Origin: Paroceanicella profunda
GTDB taxonomy: Bacteria > Pseudomonadota > Alphaproteobacteria > Rhodobacterales > Rhodobacteraceae
Length of the DNA: 64,000 nucleotides
Reading direction: 5' to 3'
Assembly: GCF_005887635.2 (NCBI RefSeq)
Contig: NZ_CP040819.1
Span: 62,001 to 126,000, forward strand
Part shown: in pieces, positions 24,848-33,171 of the stretch
Layout of the letters: every line of letters begins with the position of its first letter
Position numbering within the stretch: the stretch's first letter is position 1
Program-made: the position numbers and the translations under genes
The notes under the pieces: generated by a model
The model's database searches: none
The model's input: the letters and a program-made list of their open reading frames with translations, nothing else
Told to the model about the DNA's origin: nothing

Positions 24848-26058
24848 CCGGGCCCGCCCCGCGCTGGATCGGGGTGATCGTGGCCGTCACCCTGGCGCAG
24901 GCGGTGCTGTCGCTGATGATCCGCTCGCTGCCGCTGCTGGGCCTGCCGCTCACCCAGGCGGCGGGCATGGCGCCGGAGGCGGTGGGGCAACTGGCCGCCG
25001 CCACCAGCCTGGGCAGCATGATCTTCTTCCTCTGGGGCGTGGGGGCCTTCCCCGCCACCCCGGCGATGCGCCTGCTGATGGGCGGCTGCGTGGTGGCGGG
25101 TGCCGCGATGCTGGCGGCCATGGTGGCGAGCTGGCCGCTGCTCCTGCTCGCCGCGCTGGTGATCGGGCTGGGCTACGGGCCCTCGGCGCCGGCGGGCAGC
25201 GAGATCCTGATGACGGCGGTGCCGAAGGCGCACCGCTCGGTGGTGTTCTCGGTGAAACAGGCCGGGGTGCCGCTGGGCGGGCTGGCGGCGGGGCTGCTGC
25301 TGCCCGTGATGCTGATGCAGGCCGGGCTGGGCGCGGCGCTGGCCACCTCCGCGACAGTTGCCTTTGCGGCTGCGCTGGGGTTGGCGCTGTTCCTGCGCGG
25401 CGTGCCGCAGGCCCCGCCGCGCCGGGCTGCCGCGCCGCAGGGGCTGGCGGGCGCCCTCGCCGCGCCGCTGCGCCTGTTCCGGGTGCTGCTGGCGGACCCG
25501 CGCCTGCGCACCATCACGGTGACCGGGCTGGGGCTGGGCGTGGCGCAGGGGGTGCTGCTGAGCTATTATCCGGTGTTCCTCTCCGCCGCCGCCGGCTTCA
25601 CGCTGGCCACCGCCGGGCTGGCCTTCGCCGTGCTGCAGGGGGTGGGCATCGGCGGGCGCATCGCCATGGGCTGGCTGGCGGACCGCATCGGCTCGGCCAC
25701 CCGCACGCTGGGCTGGCTGGCGCTGGCCTCCGCCGCGACCATGGTGCTGGTGGGCCTCATCGGCGCGGACACGCCGCAGGGCGTGGTGATGGCGGTGTCC
25801 GGGCTGGCGGGGCTGGCGGTGGTGTCGTGGAACGGGGTGTTCCTCTCCGGCCTCGCGGCCGCGGCGCCGGACGGGCGGGTGGCCGAGGTCACCTCGGCCG
25901 GCACCTTCGTGATCTTCGCCGGCTACGTGATCAGCCCGCTGGTGATCAGCGCGGTGATCCGGGCAAGCGGCAGCTACGGGCTTGCCTTCGCGCTCTCGGC
26001 CCTGCCCGCGGCCCTGGGCGGCGCGACGCTGCTGGCACGGGGCCGCGAGGCGGAGTGA
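24835..26058 (+). CDS. MFS-family transporter
   Basis: A 407-residue major facilitator protein with about 12 membrane segments. The loop between segments 2 and 3 is poorly conserved, but GWLADRIGSATR is the usual MFS loop between segments 8 and 9, and the AVPKAHRSVVFSVKQAGVPLGG stretch resembles CynX/NarK-like members. It overlaps the upstream SDR by 13 bases and is the last gene of the operon. It may import a related compound or export a product; direction cannot be told from sequence. Confidence 0.85.
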   Translation: MGDVTGPAPRWIGVIVAVTLAQAVLSLMIRSLPLLGLPLTQAAGMAPEAVGQLAAATSLGSMIFFLWGVGAFPATPAMRLLMGGCVVAGAAMLAAMVASWPLLLLAALVIGLGYGPSAPAGSEILMTAVPKAHRSVVFSVKQAGVPLGGLAAGLLLPVMLMQAGLGAALATSATVAFAAALGLALFLRGVPQAPPRRAAAPQGLAGALAAPLRLFRVLLADPRLRTITVTGLGLGVAQGVLLSYYPVFLSAAAGFTLATAGLAFAVLQGVGIGGRIAMGWLADRIGSATRTLGWLALASAATMVLVGLIGADTPQGVVMAVSGLAGLAVVSWNGVFLSGLAAAAPDGRVAEVTSAGTFVIFAGYVISPLVISAVIRASGSYGLAFALSALPAALGGATLLARGREAE

Positions 26059-26059
26059 G

Positions 26060-26123
26060 CCGGGGGCCTCGCGCTTCCCCGGCGCGCGGCGTTGCGAAGG
26101 CGGGGAGACCCGGCGGCCCCCGG
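26060..26123. terminator. Inverted repeat between convergent genes
   Basis: CCGGGGGCC (26060-26068) and GGCCCCCGG (26115-26123) are perfect complements separated by 46 bases, between the MFS gene and the convergent MarR gene. It may act as a bidirectional terminator, but the loop is long and no T-run is seen. Confidence 0.35.
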
Positions 26124-26140
26124 GGCGGGCGCCGCGCGGA

Positions 26141-26596
26141 TCAGCGGGTGCCGTCGCCGGAGGAGACCGCGAGCGCCGTCGTCACCAGCCGGCGGAACTC
26201 CGCCCCGTCGCCCGGCGCGAATCGCGCCACCACCTCCGCCTCGAAGGCCCGGGCGATCGGGGTGATCTCCTGCATCAGCGTGCGGCCCTTCTCGGTGAGG
26301 CTCATTTCCACCAGCCGCCGGTCCGTCGCACTGCGGGCCTTCTCGATCAGCCCGGTGAGCTCCAGCCGCGCGGCGGCCCGGCTCACCTGGGTCTTGTCCA
26401 GATCCACGCGCTTGTAGACCTCCCGGGTGGAGACCTTCTCCGCCGTGGCCAGATGCGCCAGCATCCGCCATTCCGCCAGGCTCAACCCGAAGCGTTTCCC
26501 ATAGATTTCAGCGTATTCCGCGCTGATCCGGCTCGCGAGCACCGCAAGCTGGTAGGGCAGGAATTCGTCGAGGTCGAAGCTGTTCATTTGACTCAT
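26141..26596 (-). CDS. MarR-family regulator of the homogentisate genes
   Basis: A 151-residue MarR-type regulator with a winged helix at about residues 45-110 (STREVYKRVDLDKTQVSRAAARLELTGLIEKA and the DRR wing). The start could be this ATG or a second one nine bases later; a further upstream in-frame ATG would run through the operator. It is divergent from hmgA, and a clear 20-base imperfect palindrome lies directly upstream of both. It resembles the second MarR protein of this cluster (the FDL-x-(D/E)FLPY start is shared). Likely a repressor released by an aromatic acid such as homogentisate. Confidence 0.87.
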   Translation of the reverse strand: MSQMNSFDLDEFLPYQLAVLASRISAEYAEIYGKRFGLSLAEWRMLAHLATAEKVSTREVYKRVDLDKTQVSRAAARLELTGLIEKARSATDRRLVEMSLTEKGRTLMQEITPIARAFEAEVVARFAPGDGAEFRRLVTTALAVSSGDGTR

Positions 26597-26616
26597 TTCA
26601 TCTGCAATGATATGAA
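26597..26616. promoter_or_regulatory. MarR-type operator upstream of hmgA
   Basis: A 20-base site with TTCAT at one end and ATGAA at the other (TTTCAT-N10-ATGAAA when extended by one base on each side). It lies between the MarR gene and hmgA in a locally AT-rich patch. A second site sharing TTCAT-N4-AATG-N4-GAA lies at 30039-30058. Function inferred from symmetry, position and repetition. Confidence 0.6.
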
Positions 26617-26697
26617 AAGCGCAACAAGGACGCAAGCCGGCAGTCAGCCGGCGGCACAGACTCGCGGGTTTCCGGCCCGGGGGAAAGGGGAGACCTC

Positions 26698-28059
26698 ATG
26701 AACCGCCAAGTTGATCCCGAAACGCTCATCCGTGCCAAGGCCCATTCCGGCACCGTGGAGGGCTACATGCCCGGTTTCGGCAATGATTTCGAGACCGAGG
26801 CGCTGCCGGGCGCCCTGCCGCAGGGGCGCAACTCGCCGCAGAAATGCGAATACGGGCTCTATGCGGAGCAGCTTTCCGGTACGCCCTTCACCGCGCCGCG
26901 CGGCCAGAACGAGCGCACCTGGTGCTACCGCATCCGGCCTTCGGTGAAGCATGTGGGCCGGTTCTCGCGCATCGGGATGCCCTACTGGAAGTCCGGCCCC
27001 TGCATCGAGGACCACATCCAGAGCCTCGGCCAGTACCGCTGGAACCCGGTGCCGATGACCGACGAGCCGCTCACCTTCGTCTCCGGCATGCGCACCATGA
27101 CCACGGCGGGAGACGTGAACACCCAGGTGGGGATGGCCGCGCACATCTACCTCGCCACCGCCGACATGGAGGACGAGTGGTTCTACTCCGCCGATTCGGA
27201 GCTGCTGATCGTGCCCCAGGAGGGACGCCTGCGCATCGAGACCGAGCTCGGCCTCATCGAGCTGGAGCCGCTGGAGATCGCGGTGATGCCCCGTGGCATG
27301 CTCTTCGCCGTGAAACTGCCGGACGGCCACGCCCGCGGCTTCGTGTGCGAGAATTACGGCATGAAGTTCGACATGCCCGGCCGCGGCCCCATCGGCGCCA
27401 ACTGCCTCGCCAACCCGCGCGATTTCAAGACCCCCGTCGCCGCCTTCGAGGACCGCGACTGCGAGGGCAGGGTGATCATCAAGTGGTGCGGCCAGTTCCA
27501 CGAGACGCCCATCGACCACAGCCCGCTGGACGTGGTGGCCTGGCACGGCAACTACGCGCCCTGCAAGTACGACCTGCGCACCTTCTCGCCGGTGGGCGCC
27601 ATCCTGTTCGACCATCCGGACCCGTCGATCTTCACCGTGCTCACCGCCCCCTCGGGCGTGGAGGGCACCGCGAACATCGACTTCGTGATCTTCCCCGAGC
27701 GCTGGCTGCCGGCGGAGAACACCTTCCGCCCTCCCTGGTACCACAAGAACATCATGTCCGAGCTGATGGGCAACATCTACGGCATCTATGATGCCAAGCC
27801 CGAGGGCTTCGTGCCCGGCGGCATGAGCCTGCACAACATGATGCTGCCGCACGGGCCGGACGTGGACGCGTTCGAGAAGGCCTCGAACGAGGAGCAGAAG
27901 CCGGTGAAGCTCACCAACACCATGTCCTTCATGTTCGAGACGCGCTTTCCCCAGCACCTCACCCGCTTCGCCGCCCACGAGGCGCCGCTGCAGGAGGAAT
28001 ACATCGACTGCTGGGCCGGGCTGGAGAAGAAGTTCGACGGCACGCCGGGGGTGAAGTAA
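26698..28059 (+). CDS. hmgA: Homogentisate 1,2-dioxygenase
   Basis: A 453-residue enzyme that opens the ring of homogentisate with O2 to give maleylacetoacetate, in the tyrosine/phenylacetate homogentisate route. The N-terminal [19 protein letters not shown] and [12 protein letters not shown] are diagnostic. The iron-binding region [16 protein letters not shown] supplies the His and Glu ligands, and [10 protein letters not shown] supplies the second His. Length matches bacterial HmgA. A strong ribosome site (AGGGGAGA) precedes the ATG. It is followed by fahA after a 114-base spacer containing a repeat and a hairpin. Confidence 0.97.
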   Translation: MNRQVDPETLIRAKAHSGTVEGYMPGFGNDFETEALPGALPQGRNSPQKCEYGLYAEQLSGTPFTAPRGQNERTWCYRIRPSVKHVGRFSRIGMPYWKSGPCIEDHIQSLGQYRWNPVPMTDEPLTFVSGMRTMTTAGDVNTQVGMAAHIYLATADMEDEWFYSADSELLIVPQEGRLRIETELGLIELEPLEIAVMPRGMLFAVKLPDGHARGFVCENYGMKFDMPGRGPIGANCLANPRDFKTPVAAFEDRDCEGRVIIKWCGQFHETPIDHSPLDVVAWHGNYAPCKYDLRTFSPVGAILFDHPDPSIFTVLTAPSGVEGTANIDFVIFPERWLPAENTFRPPWYHKNIMSELMGNIYGIYDAKPEGFVPGGMSLHNMMLPHGPDVDAFEKASNEEQKPVKLTNTMSFMFETRFPQHLTRFAAHEAPLQEEYIDCWAGLEKKFDGTPGVK

Positions 28060-28083
28060 CCCCCCGCGCCCCCCGATCCCGTC

Positions 28084-28139
28084 GCGTCCCGGGCCTGCCC
28101 CGGGGCCTGCCGGCCGCAGCCCCCGCGGCGCGGCCGGCA
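28084..28139. repeat. Intergenic GC-rich palindromic repeat, copy 2, with adjoining hairpin
   Basis: Bases 28084-28108 repeat the element at 6186-6210 with one mismatch. Immediately after it, TGCCGGCCGC (28108-28117) and GCGGCCGGCA (28130-28139) form a perfect 10-bp stem with a 12-base loop. Both lie between hmgA and fahA and could modulate read-through or mRNA stability. Confidence 0.6.
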
Positions 28140-28173
28140 CCTGACCAAGACCCACAGGAAGTAGCCCCATCCG

Positions 28174-29433
28174 ATGACCCTGCTGAAAAGCCGCGTGGAG
28201 AGCGCGAACACCCCCGACACCGATTTCCCGCTGAACAACCTGCCCTTCGGCATCTTCTCCACCGAGGGCACCGCGCCGCGCGCCGCCACCGTGCTGGGAG
28301 ACCGCATCGTCGACCTCGCGGTGCTGGAGGCGGACGGGCGCATCGATGCCGGCGCCCCGGTGTTTGCCGCAGGCGAGCTGAACCCCTTCATGGAGCGCGG
28401 CCCCGCCGCCTGGGCCGCTGTGCGCGCCCAGCTTCAGGCGCTCTTCGCCGAAGGAGCGCCCACGCCGGTCGACGACGCGCTCTCGCCGCTTGCCATCGCG
28501 CGCATGCACCTGCCGTTCCGCGTGGCCGAGTACACGGATTTCTACGCCTCCAAGCGCCATGCGATGAACGTGGGCACCATGTTCCGCGGGGCGGAGAACG
28601 CCCTGCCGCCGAACTGGCTGCACATTCCCATCGGCTACAACGGCCGGGCCTCCTCCGTGGTGGTCTCGGGCACCGACATCCTGCGCCCCAACGGCCAGCG
28701 CAAGGGCCCGGACGAGGAGGTGCCGAGCTTCGGCCCCTCGCGGCGCATGGACATCGAGCTGGAGATGGGCGCCATCGTCGGCGTGCCCACGCCGATGGGA
28801 AAGCCCATCACCGTGGATGAGGCGGAGGAGCTGATCTTCGGCTACGTGCTGCTGAACGACTGGTCCAGCCGTGACATCCAGGCCTGGGAATACGCGCCCC
28901 TCGGCCCCTTCCAGGGCAAGGCCTTCGGCACCTCGATCAGCCCCTGGGTGGTGACCCGCGCCGCGCTGGAGCCCTTCCGGGTGCCGGTGCCGCCGCGCGA
29001 GAAGCCGCTGCTGCCCTATCTCGACCAGACCCTGCCGGGCCTCTACGACATCGCGCTGGAGGTGGGCCTGCAGCCCGAGGGCGCGGCCGCCGAGACCATC
29101 GTCAGCCGCACCAACTACCGCAACCTCTACTACTCCGCCGCCCAGCAGCTCGCGCATCACGCGGTGGGCGGCTGCGGCATGCGGGTGGGCGACCTGCTCG
29201 GCTCCGGCACCATCTCGGGTGAGGAGAAGGGCAGCTTCGGCTCGCTTCTGGAGCTCTCCTGGGGCGGCAAGGAGCCGATCACGCTGGACACCGGTGAGAC
29301 CCGCTCCTTCATCGAGGACGGCGACCGCCTCACCCTGCGCGGCGCGGCGCTGGGGGAGGGGTTCCGCGTCGGCTTCGGCGCATGCACCGGGCGCATCCTG
29401 CCCGCCGTGCCCGGGCCCTGGGGCGACGCGTGA
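28174..29433 (+). CDS. fahA: Fumarylacetoacetase
   Basis: A 419-residue fumarylacetoacetate hydrolase, which splits fumarylacetoacetate into fumarate and acetoacetate, the last step of homogentisate breakdown. The N-terminal FPLNNLPFGIF region, DFYASKRHAMNVGTMFR, and the metal-site segments ELEMGAIVG and LLNDWSSRDIQAWEY are all characteristic. The expected maleylacetoacetate isomerase is not in this window, so it must be encoded elsewhere or be replaced by non-enzymatic isomerisation. The stop overlaps the following GTG-started MarR gene. Confidence 0.97.
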   Translation: MTLLKSRVESANTPDTDFPLNNLPFGIFSTEGTAPRAATVLGDRIVDLAVLEADGRIDAGAPVFAAGELNPFMERGPAAWAAVRAQLQALFAEGAPTPVDDALSPLAIARMHLPFRVAEYTDFYASKRHAMNVGTMFRGAENALPPNWLHIPIGYNGRASSVVVSGTDILRPNGQRKGPDEEVPSFGPSRRMDIELEMGAIVGVPTPMGKPITVDEAEELIFGYVLLNDWSSRDIQAWEYAPLGPFQGKAFGTSISPWVVTRAALEPFRVPVPPREKPLLPYLDQTLPGLYDIALEVGLQPEGAAAETIVSRTNYRNLYYSAAQQLAHHAVGGCGMRVGDLLGSGTISGEEKGSFGSLLELSWGGKEPITLDTGETRSFIEDGDRLTLRGAALGEGFRVGFGACTGRILPAVPGPWGDA

Positions 29434-29957
29434 GCCGCTCCGGGCTGAGGCTGGTGCAGGGGGCCGCGGCGCCGGCCCCCGAAGCCCCGGGTCTCTTCGA
29501 CCTGGAGGATTTCCTGCCCTACCGGCTGAACCGGATCTCGGAGGAGATCAGCCAGCGCTTCGCGCGCGAGTACAAGGCGCGCTACGGCATGAACCGGCCG
29601 GAATGGCGCGCCATCGCCGTTATCGGCACGCGTGGCGCGGTCACCGCCCGGGAGATCTGCGACGACTCGACCATGCACAAGACCAAGGTGAGCCGCGCCG
29701 TCTCCGCGATGGAGCGCCGCCGCTGGGTACACCGGGAGGGGCATGAGAGCGACGGGCGCTGCGAGGTGCTGACCCTCACGCGTGAGGGCTGGCGGGTGTT
29801 CGAGGAGCTGATGACGATGGCCCGCGCCTACGAGGCCGAGCTGGAGGAGGCCGTGGGCCGCGCGCCCTTCGGCAACCTGCTCTCCGGGCTGCAGGCGCTG
29901 GAGCGGCGCTACGGCGTCACCGGCCCGATCCGGCCCGCGGAGGACGAGGGAGACTGA
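29430..29957 (+). CDS. Second MarR-family regulator of the aromatic cluster
   Basis: A 175-residue MarR-type protein starting with GTG that overlaps the fahA stop (GTGA). Its core begins LFDLEDFLPYRLNRISEEISQRFAREY, clearly related to the MarR protein on the other side of hmgA-fahA. The winged helix contains TAREICDDSTMHKTKVSRAVSAMERRRWV. The N-terminal 24 residues are extra and Ala/Pro-rich. Being co-transcribed with catabolic genes, it may autoregulate the operon or sense a different ligand from its paralogue. Confidence 0.87.
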   Translation: MSRSGLRLVQGAAAPAPEAPGLFDLEDFLPYRLNRISEEISQRFAREYKARYGMNRPEWRAIAVIGTRGAVTAREICDDSTMHKTKVSRAVSAMERRRWVHREGHESDGRCEVLTLTREGWRVFEELMTMARAYEAELEEAVGRAPFGNLLSGLQALERRYGVTGPIRPAEDEGD

Positions 29958-30038
29958 GCCCCCGGCCGCCCGGGGCACGCACCGCGACGTCGGGGCCAGG
30001 CGCTCCGGCGCTTGATAGTTACAAAATCGCGGCGCAAA

Positions 30039-30058
30039 TTCATTGCAAATGCATCGAA
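30039..30058. promoter_or_regulatory. MarR-type operator upstream of the MBL/flavin hydroxylase operon
   Basis: A 20-base site matching 12 of 20 positions of the hmgA-proximal site, conserving TTCAT, the central AATG and terminal GAA. It overlaps a possible promoter (TTGATA at 30012-30017, then CAAATT 17 bases later). This links the flavin hydroxylase operon to the same regulator as hmgA. Confidence 0.55.
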
Positions 30059-30124
30059 TCCCGCGGCGCGGGACGGTGCACCCCGGCGCCGCAGGACGGC
30101 GGGGAACGCAGTAAGGAGGAAACA

Positions 30125-31075
30125 ATGGCGAAAGCCTTCGCATCCCAGGGCGACCTGGCCGAGAAAACCGTCAGCTTCACCGAGATCGGCCCCGATCTCT
30201 GGGCCTTCACCGCCGAGGGCGACCCCAACACCGGCGTGATCATCGGCGACGACAGCGTGATGATCATGGACGCGCAGGCCACCCCGCGCCTCGCCAACCT
30301 GGTGGTGGAGAAGATCCGCACCGTCACCGACAAGCCGATCAAGTATGTCACCCTCTCGCATTACCACGCGGTGCGGGTGCTGGGCGCCTCGGCCTACGGC
30401 GCCTCGGAGATCATCGGCTCGGATATCTGCCGCGCCATGGTCGCCGAACGCGGGCAGGAGGACTGGGACAGCGAGTTCGGCCGCTTCCCGCGCCTGTTCC
30501 AGGGGCATGAGAGCATCCCCGGCCTCACCTGGCCCACGCTCACGTTCTCCGACCGGATGACCGTCTATCTCGGCGGGCGCAAGGTGGAGCTGATGAAGCT
30601 CGGCCGCGCCCATACCGCGGGCGACATCGTGGCCTGGGTGCCGGATGCGGGCGTGATGTTCACCGGCGACATCGTGGAATACAAGTCCGCCTGCTACTGC
30701 GGCGACGGCCATTTCAAGGACTGGGGCGCCACGCTGGACCGCATCAAGGCCTTCAACCCCGCCGCCATCGCGCCCGGGCGCGGTGACGCGCTGGTGGGCG
30801 AGGCCATGGTCAACGAGGCGATCGAGAACACCCGCGACTTCGTGGAGAGCATCTACCGCGCGGTGGAGATCGTCGCCGCCCGCGGCGGCACGATGAAGGA
30901 GGCGGCGGCGAAGGTGCGCGAGATCTGCGACCCGAAGTTCGGCGATTACGCGATCTACGAGCACTGCTTCCCCTTCAACATCGCCCGCGCCTGGGACGAG
31001 GCCCGCGGCATCGACACGCCCCGTGTCTGGACCGCCGAGCGCGACCAGCAGATGTGGGCCGCCCTGCAGGGCTGA
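30125..31075 (+). CDS. MBL-fold protein with altered metal motif
   Basis: A 316-residue metallo-beta-lactamase-fold protein. The usual HxHxDH motif reads HYHAVR here (His79, His81, then Val83 and Arg84 where Asp and His are expected). GRAHTAGD and FTGDIVE, supplying the later His and Asp, are kept. This pattern seems to define a subgroup encoded beside aromatic-acid genes; its reaction is unknown to me. AAGGAGG lies just before the ATG. It heads an operon with a flavin hydroxylase and its small partner. It may bind one metal or hydrolyse a CoA or lactone by-product. Confidence 0.85.
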   Translation: MAKAFASQGDLAEKTVSFTEIGPDLWAFTAEGDPNTGVIIGDDSVMIMDAQATPRLANLVVEKIRTVTDKPIKYVTLSHYHAVRVLGASAYGASEIIGSDICRAMVAERGQEDWDSEFGRFPRLFQGHESIPGLTWPTLTFSDRMTVYLGGRKVELMKLGRAHTAGDIVAWVPDAGVMFTGDIVEYKSACYCGDGHFKDWGATLDRIKAFNPAAIAPGRGDALVGEAMVNEAIENTRDFVESIYRAVEIVAARGGTMKEAAAKVREICDPKFGDYAIYEHCFPFNIARAWDEARGIDTPRVWTAERDQQMWAALQG

Positions 31076-31175
31076 TCGGCAGGCATCCGGCGCCGGGCCC
31101 CGCAAAGAGGGTCCGGCGCCGGACCGTGACAAAGGCGGCAGGGCCCCCGGCCCGCCGCCGGTTCGGGAGGAAACA

Positions 31176-32759
31176 ATGGCACGCTACACCTATGCCCCCT
31201 TCGAGGCGCGCCGCGCGCCGGAGCTGGACGGAGCGCCGGGCCGCGGCGCCCCGGTCATCGTGGTCGGCGCCGGGCCGGTGGGCCTCACCGCCGCGATCGA
31301 CCTCGCCACCCAGGGCATCGCCTCGGTGGTGGTCGATGACAGCAACGTGGTCTCCGTCGGCTCGCGCGCGATCTGCTGGGCCAAGCGCACTTTGGAGATC
31401 TTCGACCGGCTGGGCGTCGGCCAGCGCATGCTGGAGAAGGGCGTCACCTGGCAGGTGGGACGGCTGTTCCACGGGCCCCGCGAGGTCTATTCCTTCGACC
31501 TGCTGCCCGAGGACGGCCACCGCATGCCGGCCTTCATCAACCTCCAGCAATACTACGTGGAGCAGTATCTGGTGGAGCGGGCGCTGGAGTTCCCGGACCT
31601 CATCGACCTGCGCTGGAAGAGCCGGGTGACCGGCGTTTCCCAGGGCGCGGAGGGTGTCACCGCCACCGTCGAGACGCCGGACGGCAGCTACGACCTCGCC
31701 GCGCGCTACCTGGTGGCCTGCGACGGGTCGCGCTCCGCCGTCCGCACGCTGATGGGGTTGGAGCTGGAGGGCGAGGCCTTCGAGGAGCGGTTCCTCATCG
31801 CCGACGTGGAGATGAAGGCGGATTTCCCCTCCGAGCGCTGGTTCTGGTTCGAGCCGGAGTTCCACCCCGGCCAGACGGCCCTGCTGCACAAGCAGCCCGA
31901 CGACATCTACCGCATCGACCTCCAGCTCGGCTGGGACGCCGACCCGGAGGAGGAGAAGAAGCCCGAGAACGTCATCCCCCGCATCGAGAAGGCGGTGGGC
32001 GGGCGGCCCTTCGAGCTGGACTGGGTGTCGGTCTACTCCTTCCGCTGCGCGCGGCTGGCGCGCTTCGTGCACGGGCGGGTGATCTTCGCCGGGGACAGCG
32101 CCCATGTGGTGAGCCCGTTCGGCGCGCGCGGCGGCAACGGCGGTGTGCAGGACGTGGACAACCTGTGCTGGAAGCTCGCCGCCGTGCTGCGCGGCGAGGC
32201 CGGCCCGGCGCTGCTGGAGACCTACAACACCGAGCGCATCTATGCCACGGACGAGAACATCACCAATTCCTCCCGTTCGACCAACTTCATGTCGCCGCGC
32301 AGCCTGGCGGAGCGGCGCTTCCGCGACGGGCTGCTGGCGCTGGCGGACGATACCGCCTTCGCCCGCCCGATGATCAACTCCGGCCGGCTGTCGCGCCCCG
32401 CCTCGCTGGCCGGCTTGCTGGGCGAGTGTCCTGCCGCGGCCCAGGCGCCGCTCAGCCCCGGCGATCCCTGCCCGGACGCGCCGCTTCCGGGCGGCGACTG
32501 GCTGCTGTCCCGGCTGGGCGGCGGGCGCTTCCGGCTGCTCGCCATCGGCGCGCCGGCCCCGGCGGATGCGCCGGTGGAGGTTCTGTCGCTGCCGTGCGAG
32601 GGCGCGCTGGCCCGCCGCTACGGCCCCGGCCTGTTCCTCATCCGCCCGGACCAGCATGTGGCCGCGAGCTGGTCGGCCGGCCCCGGCGCGAGCGCAGCGG
32701 ACATCGCCGCCGCGCTGGACGGCGCGCGCGCCTGCGCCGCCCGGAGGGAGGTCGCATGA
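31176..32759 (+). CDS. FAD-dependent aromatic hydroxylase (MhpA/MhaA-like)
   Basis: A 527-residue class A flavoprotein monooxygenase. It shows the FAD-binding VVGAGPVGL (residues 29-37), the CDGSRSAVR (DG) motif and FAGDSAHVVSPFGARGGNGGVQD (GD motif), followed by a thioredoxin-like C-terminal domain. GGAGGAAACA precedes the ATG. It overlaps a DUF2783 gene by 4 bases and lies in a homogentisate cluster. It could be the flavin subunit of a two-component 3-hydroxyphenylacetate 6-hydroxylase (MhaAB type), which yields homogentisate. An alternative is a 3-hydroxyphenylpropionate- or 3-hydroxybenzoate-type hydroxylase. Confidence 0.88.
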   Translation: MARYTYAPFEARRAPELDGAPGRGAPVIVVGAGPVGLTAAIDLATQGIASVVVDDSNVVSVGSRAICWAKRTLEIFDRLGVGQRMLEKGVTWQVGRLFHGPREVYSFDLLPEDGHRMPAFINLQQYYVEQYLVERALEFPDLIDLRWKSRVTGVSQGAEGVTATVETPDGSYDLAARYLVACDGSRSAVRTLMGLELEGEAFEERFLIADVEMKADFPSERWFWFEPEFHPGQTALLHKQPDDIYRIDLQLGWDADPEEEKKPENVIPRIEKAVGGRPFELDWVSVYSFRCARLARFVHGRVIFAGDSAHVVSPFGARGGNGGVQDVDNLCWKLAAVLRGEAGPALLETYNTERIYATDENITNSSRSTNFMSPRSLAERRFRDGLLALADDTAFARPMINSGRLSRPASLAGLLGECPAAAQAPLSPGDPCPDAPLPGGDWLLSRLGGGRFRLLAIGAPAPADAPVEVLSLPCEGALARRYGPGLFLIRPDQHVAASWSAGPGASAADIAAALDGARACAARREVA

Positions 32760-32974
32760 TGGACCCGCGCAGCTACAACCTCGGCGCCGAGGGTGATGCG
32801 ATCTACGCCGAGCTCATCGCCCTGCACGAGGGCCTCTCCGAGGAGGAGAGCGCCGCGCTCAACGCCCGGCTGGTGCTCGTGCTCGCCAATGCCCTGGCCC
32901 GGCCGGAGGAGATCCGCCTGGCCTTTGCCGTCGCGTCCCGCGGAGCGGAGGCCACCGCACCGCGCTCGGGCTGA
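32756..32974 (+). CDS. DUF2783 small protein, possible hydroxylase coupling subunit
   Basis: A 72-residue acidic protein with the DUF2783-type core YAELIALHEGLSEEESAALNARLVLVLANAL. Two ATG codons lie back to back at the start; the first overlaps the stop of the flavin hydroxylase. Such small proteins are repeatedly found directly after MhaA/MhpA-like hydroxylases. In Pseudomonas putida U the 3-hydroxyphenylacetate hydroxylase needs a small coupling protein (MhaB), and this gene is a reasonable candidate for that role. No catalytic residues are recognisable. Confidence 0.8.
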   Translation: MMDPRSYNLGAEGDAIYAELIALHEGLSEEESAALNARLVLVLANALARPEEIRLAFAVASRGAEATAPRSG

Positions 32975-33171
32975 GCCCGGTGCGGAGCCGCGGGGCGGCG
33001 ACACGGCGGTCGGGGGCTCGATGCCCCCGTCCGTCGTGCCCCCTCCGGGGGCGCCGCGCCGCCGCCCGCTTGCCTGCCTGCCGTGCCTGGCGACGCCTGG
33101 GCCGGCCCGTTTCTTTCCTGCCCCGGCCCTCCGGCCGCAAGACCAACCGATTGATTTCAGGGAGCCCCACA

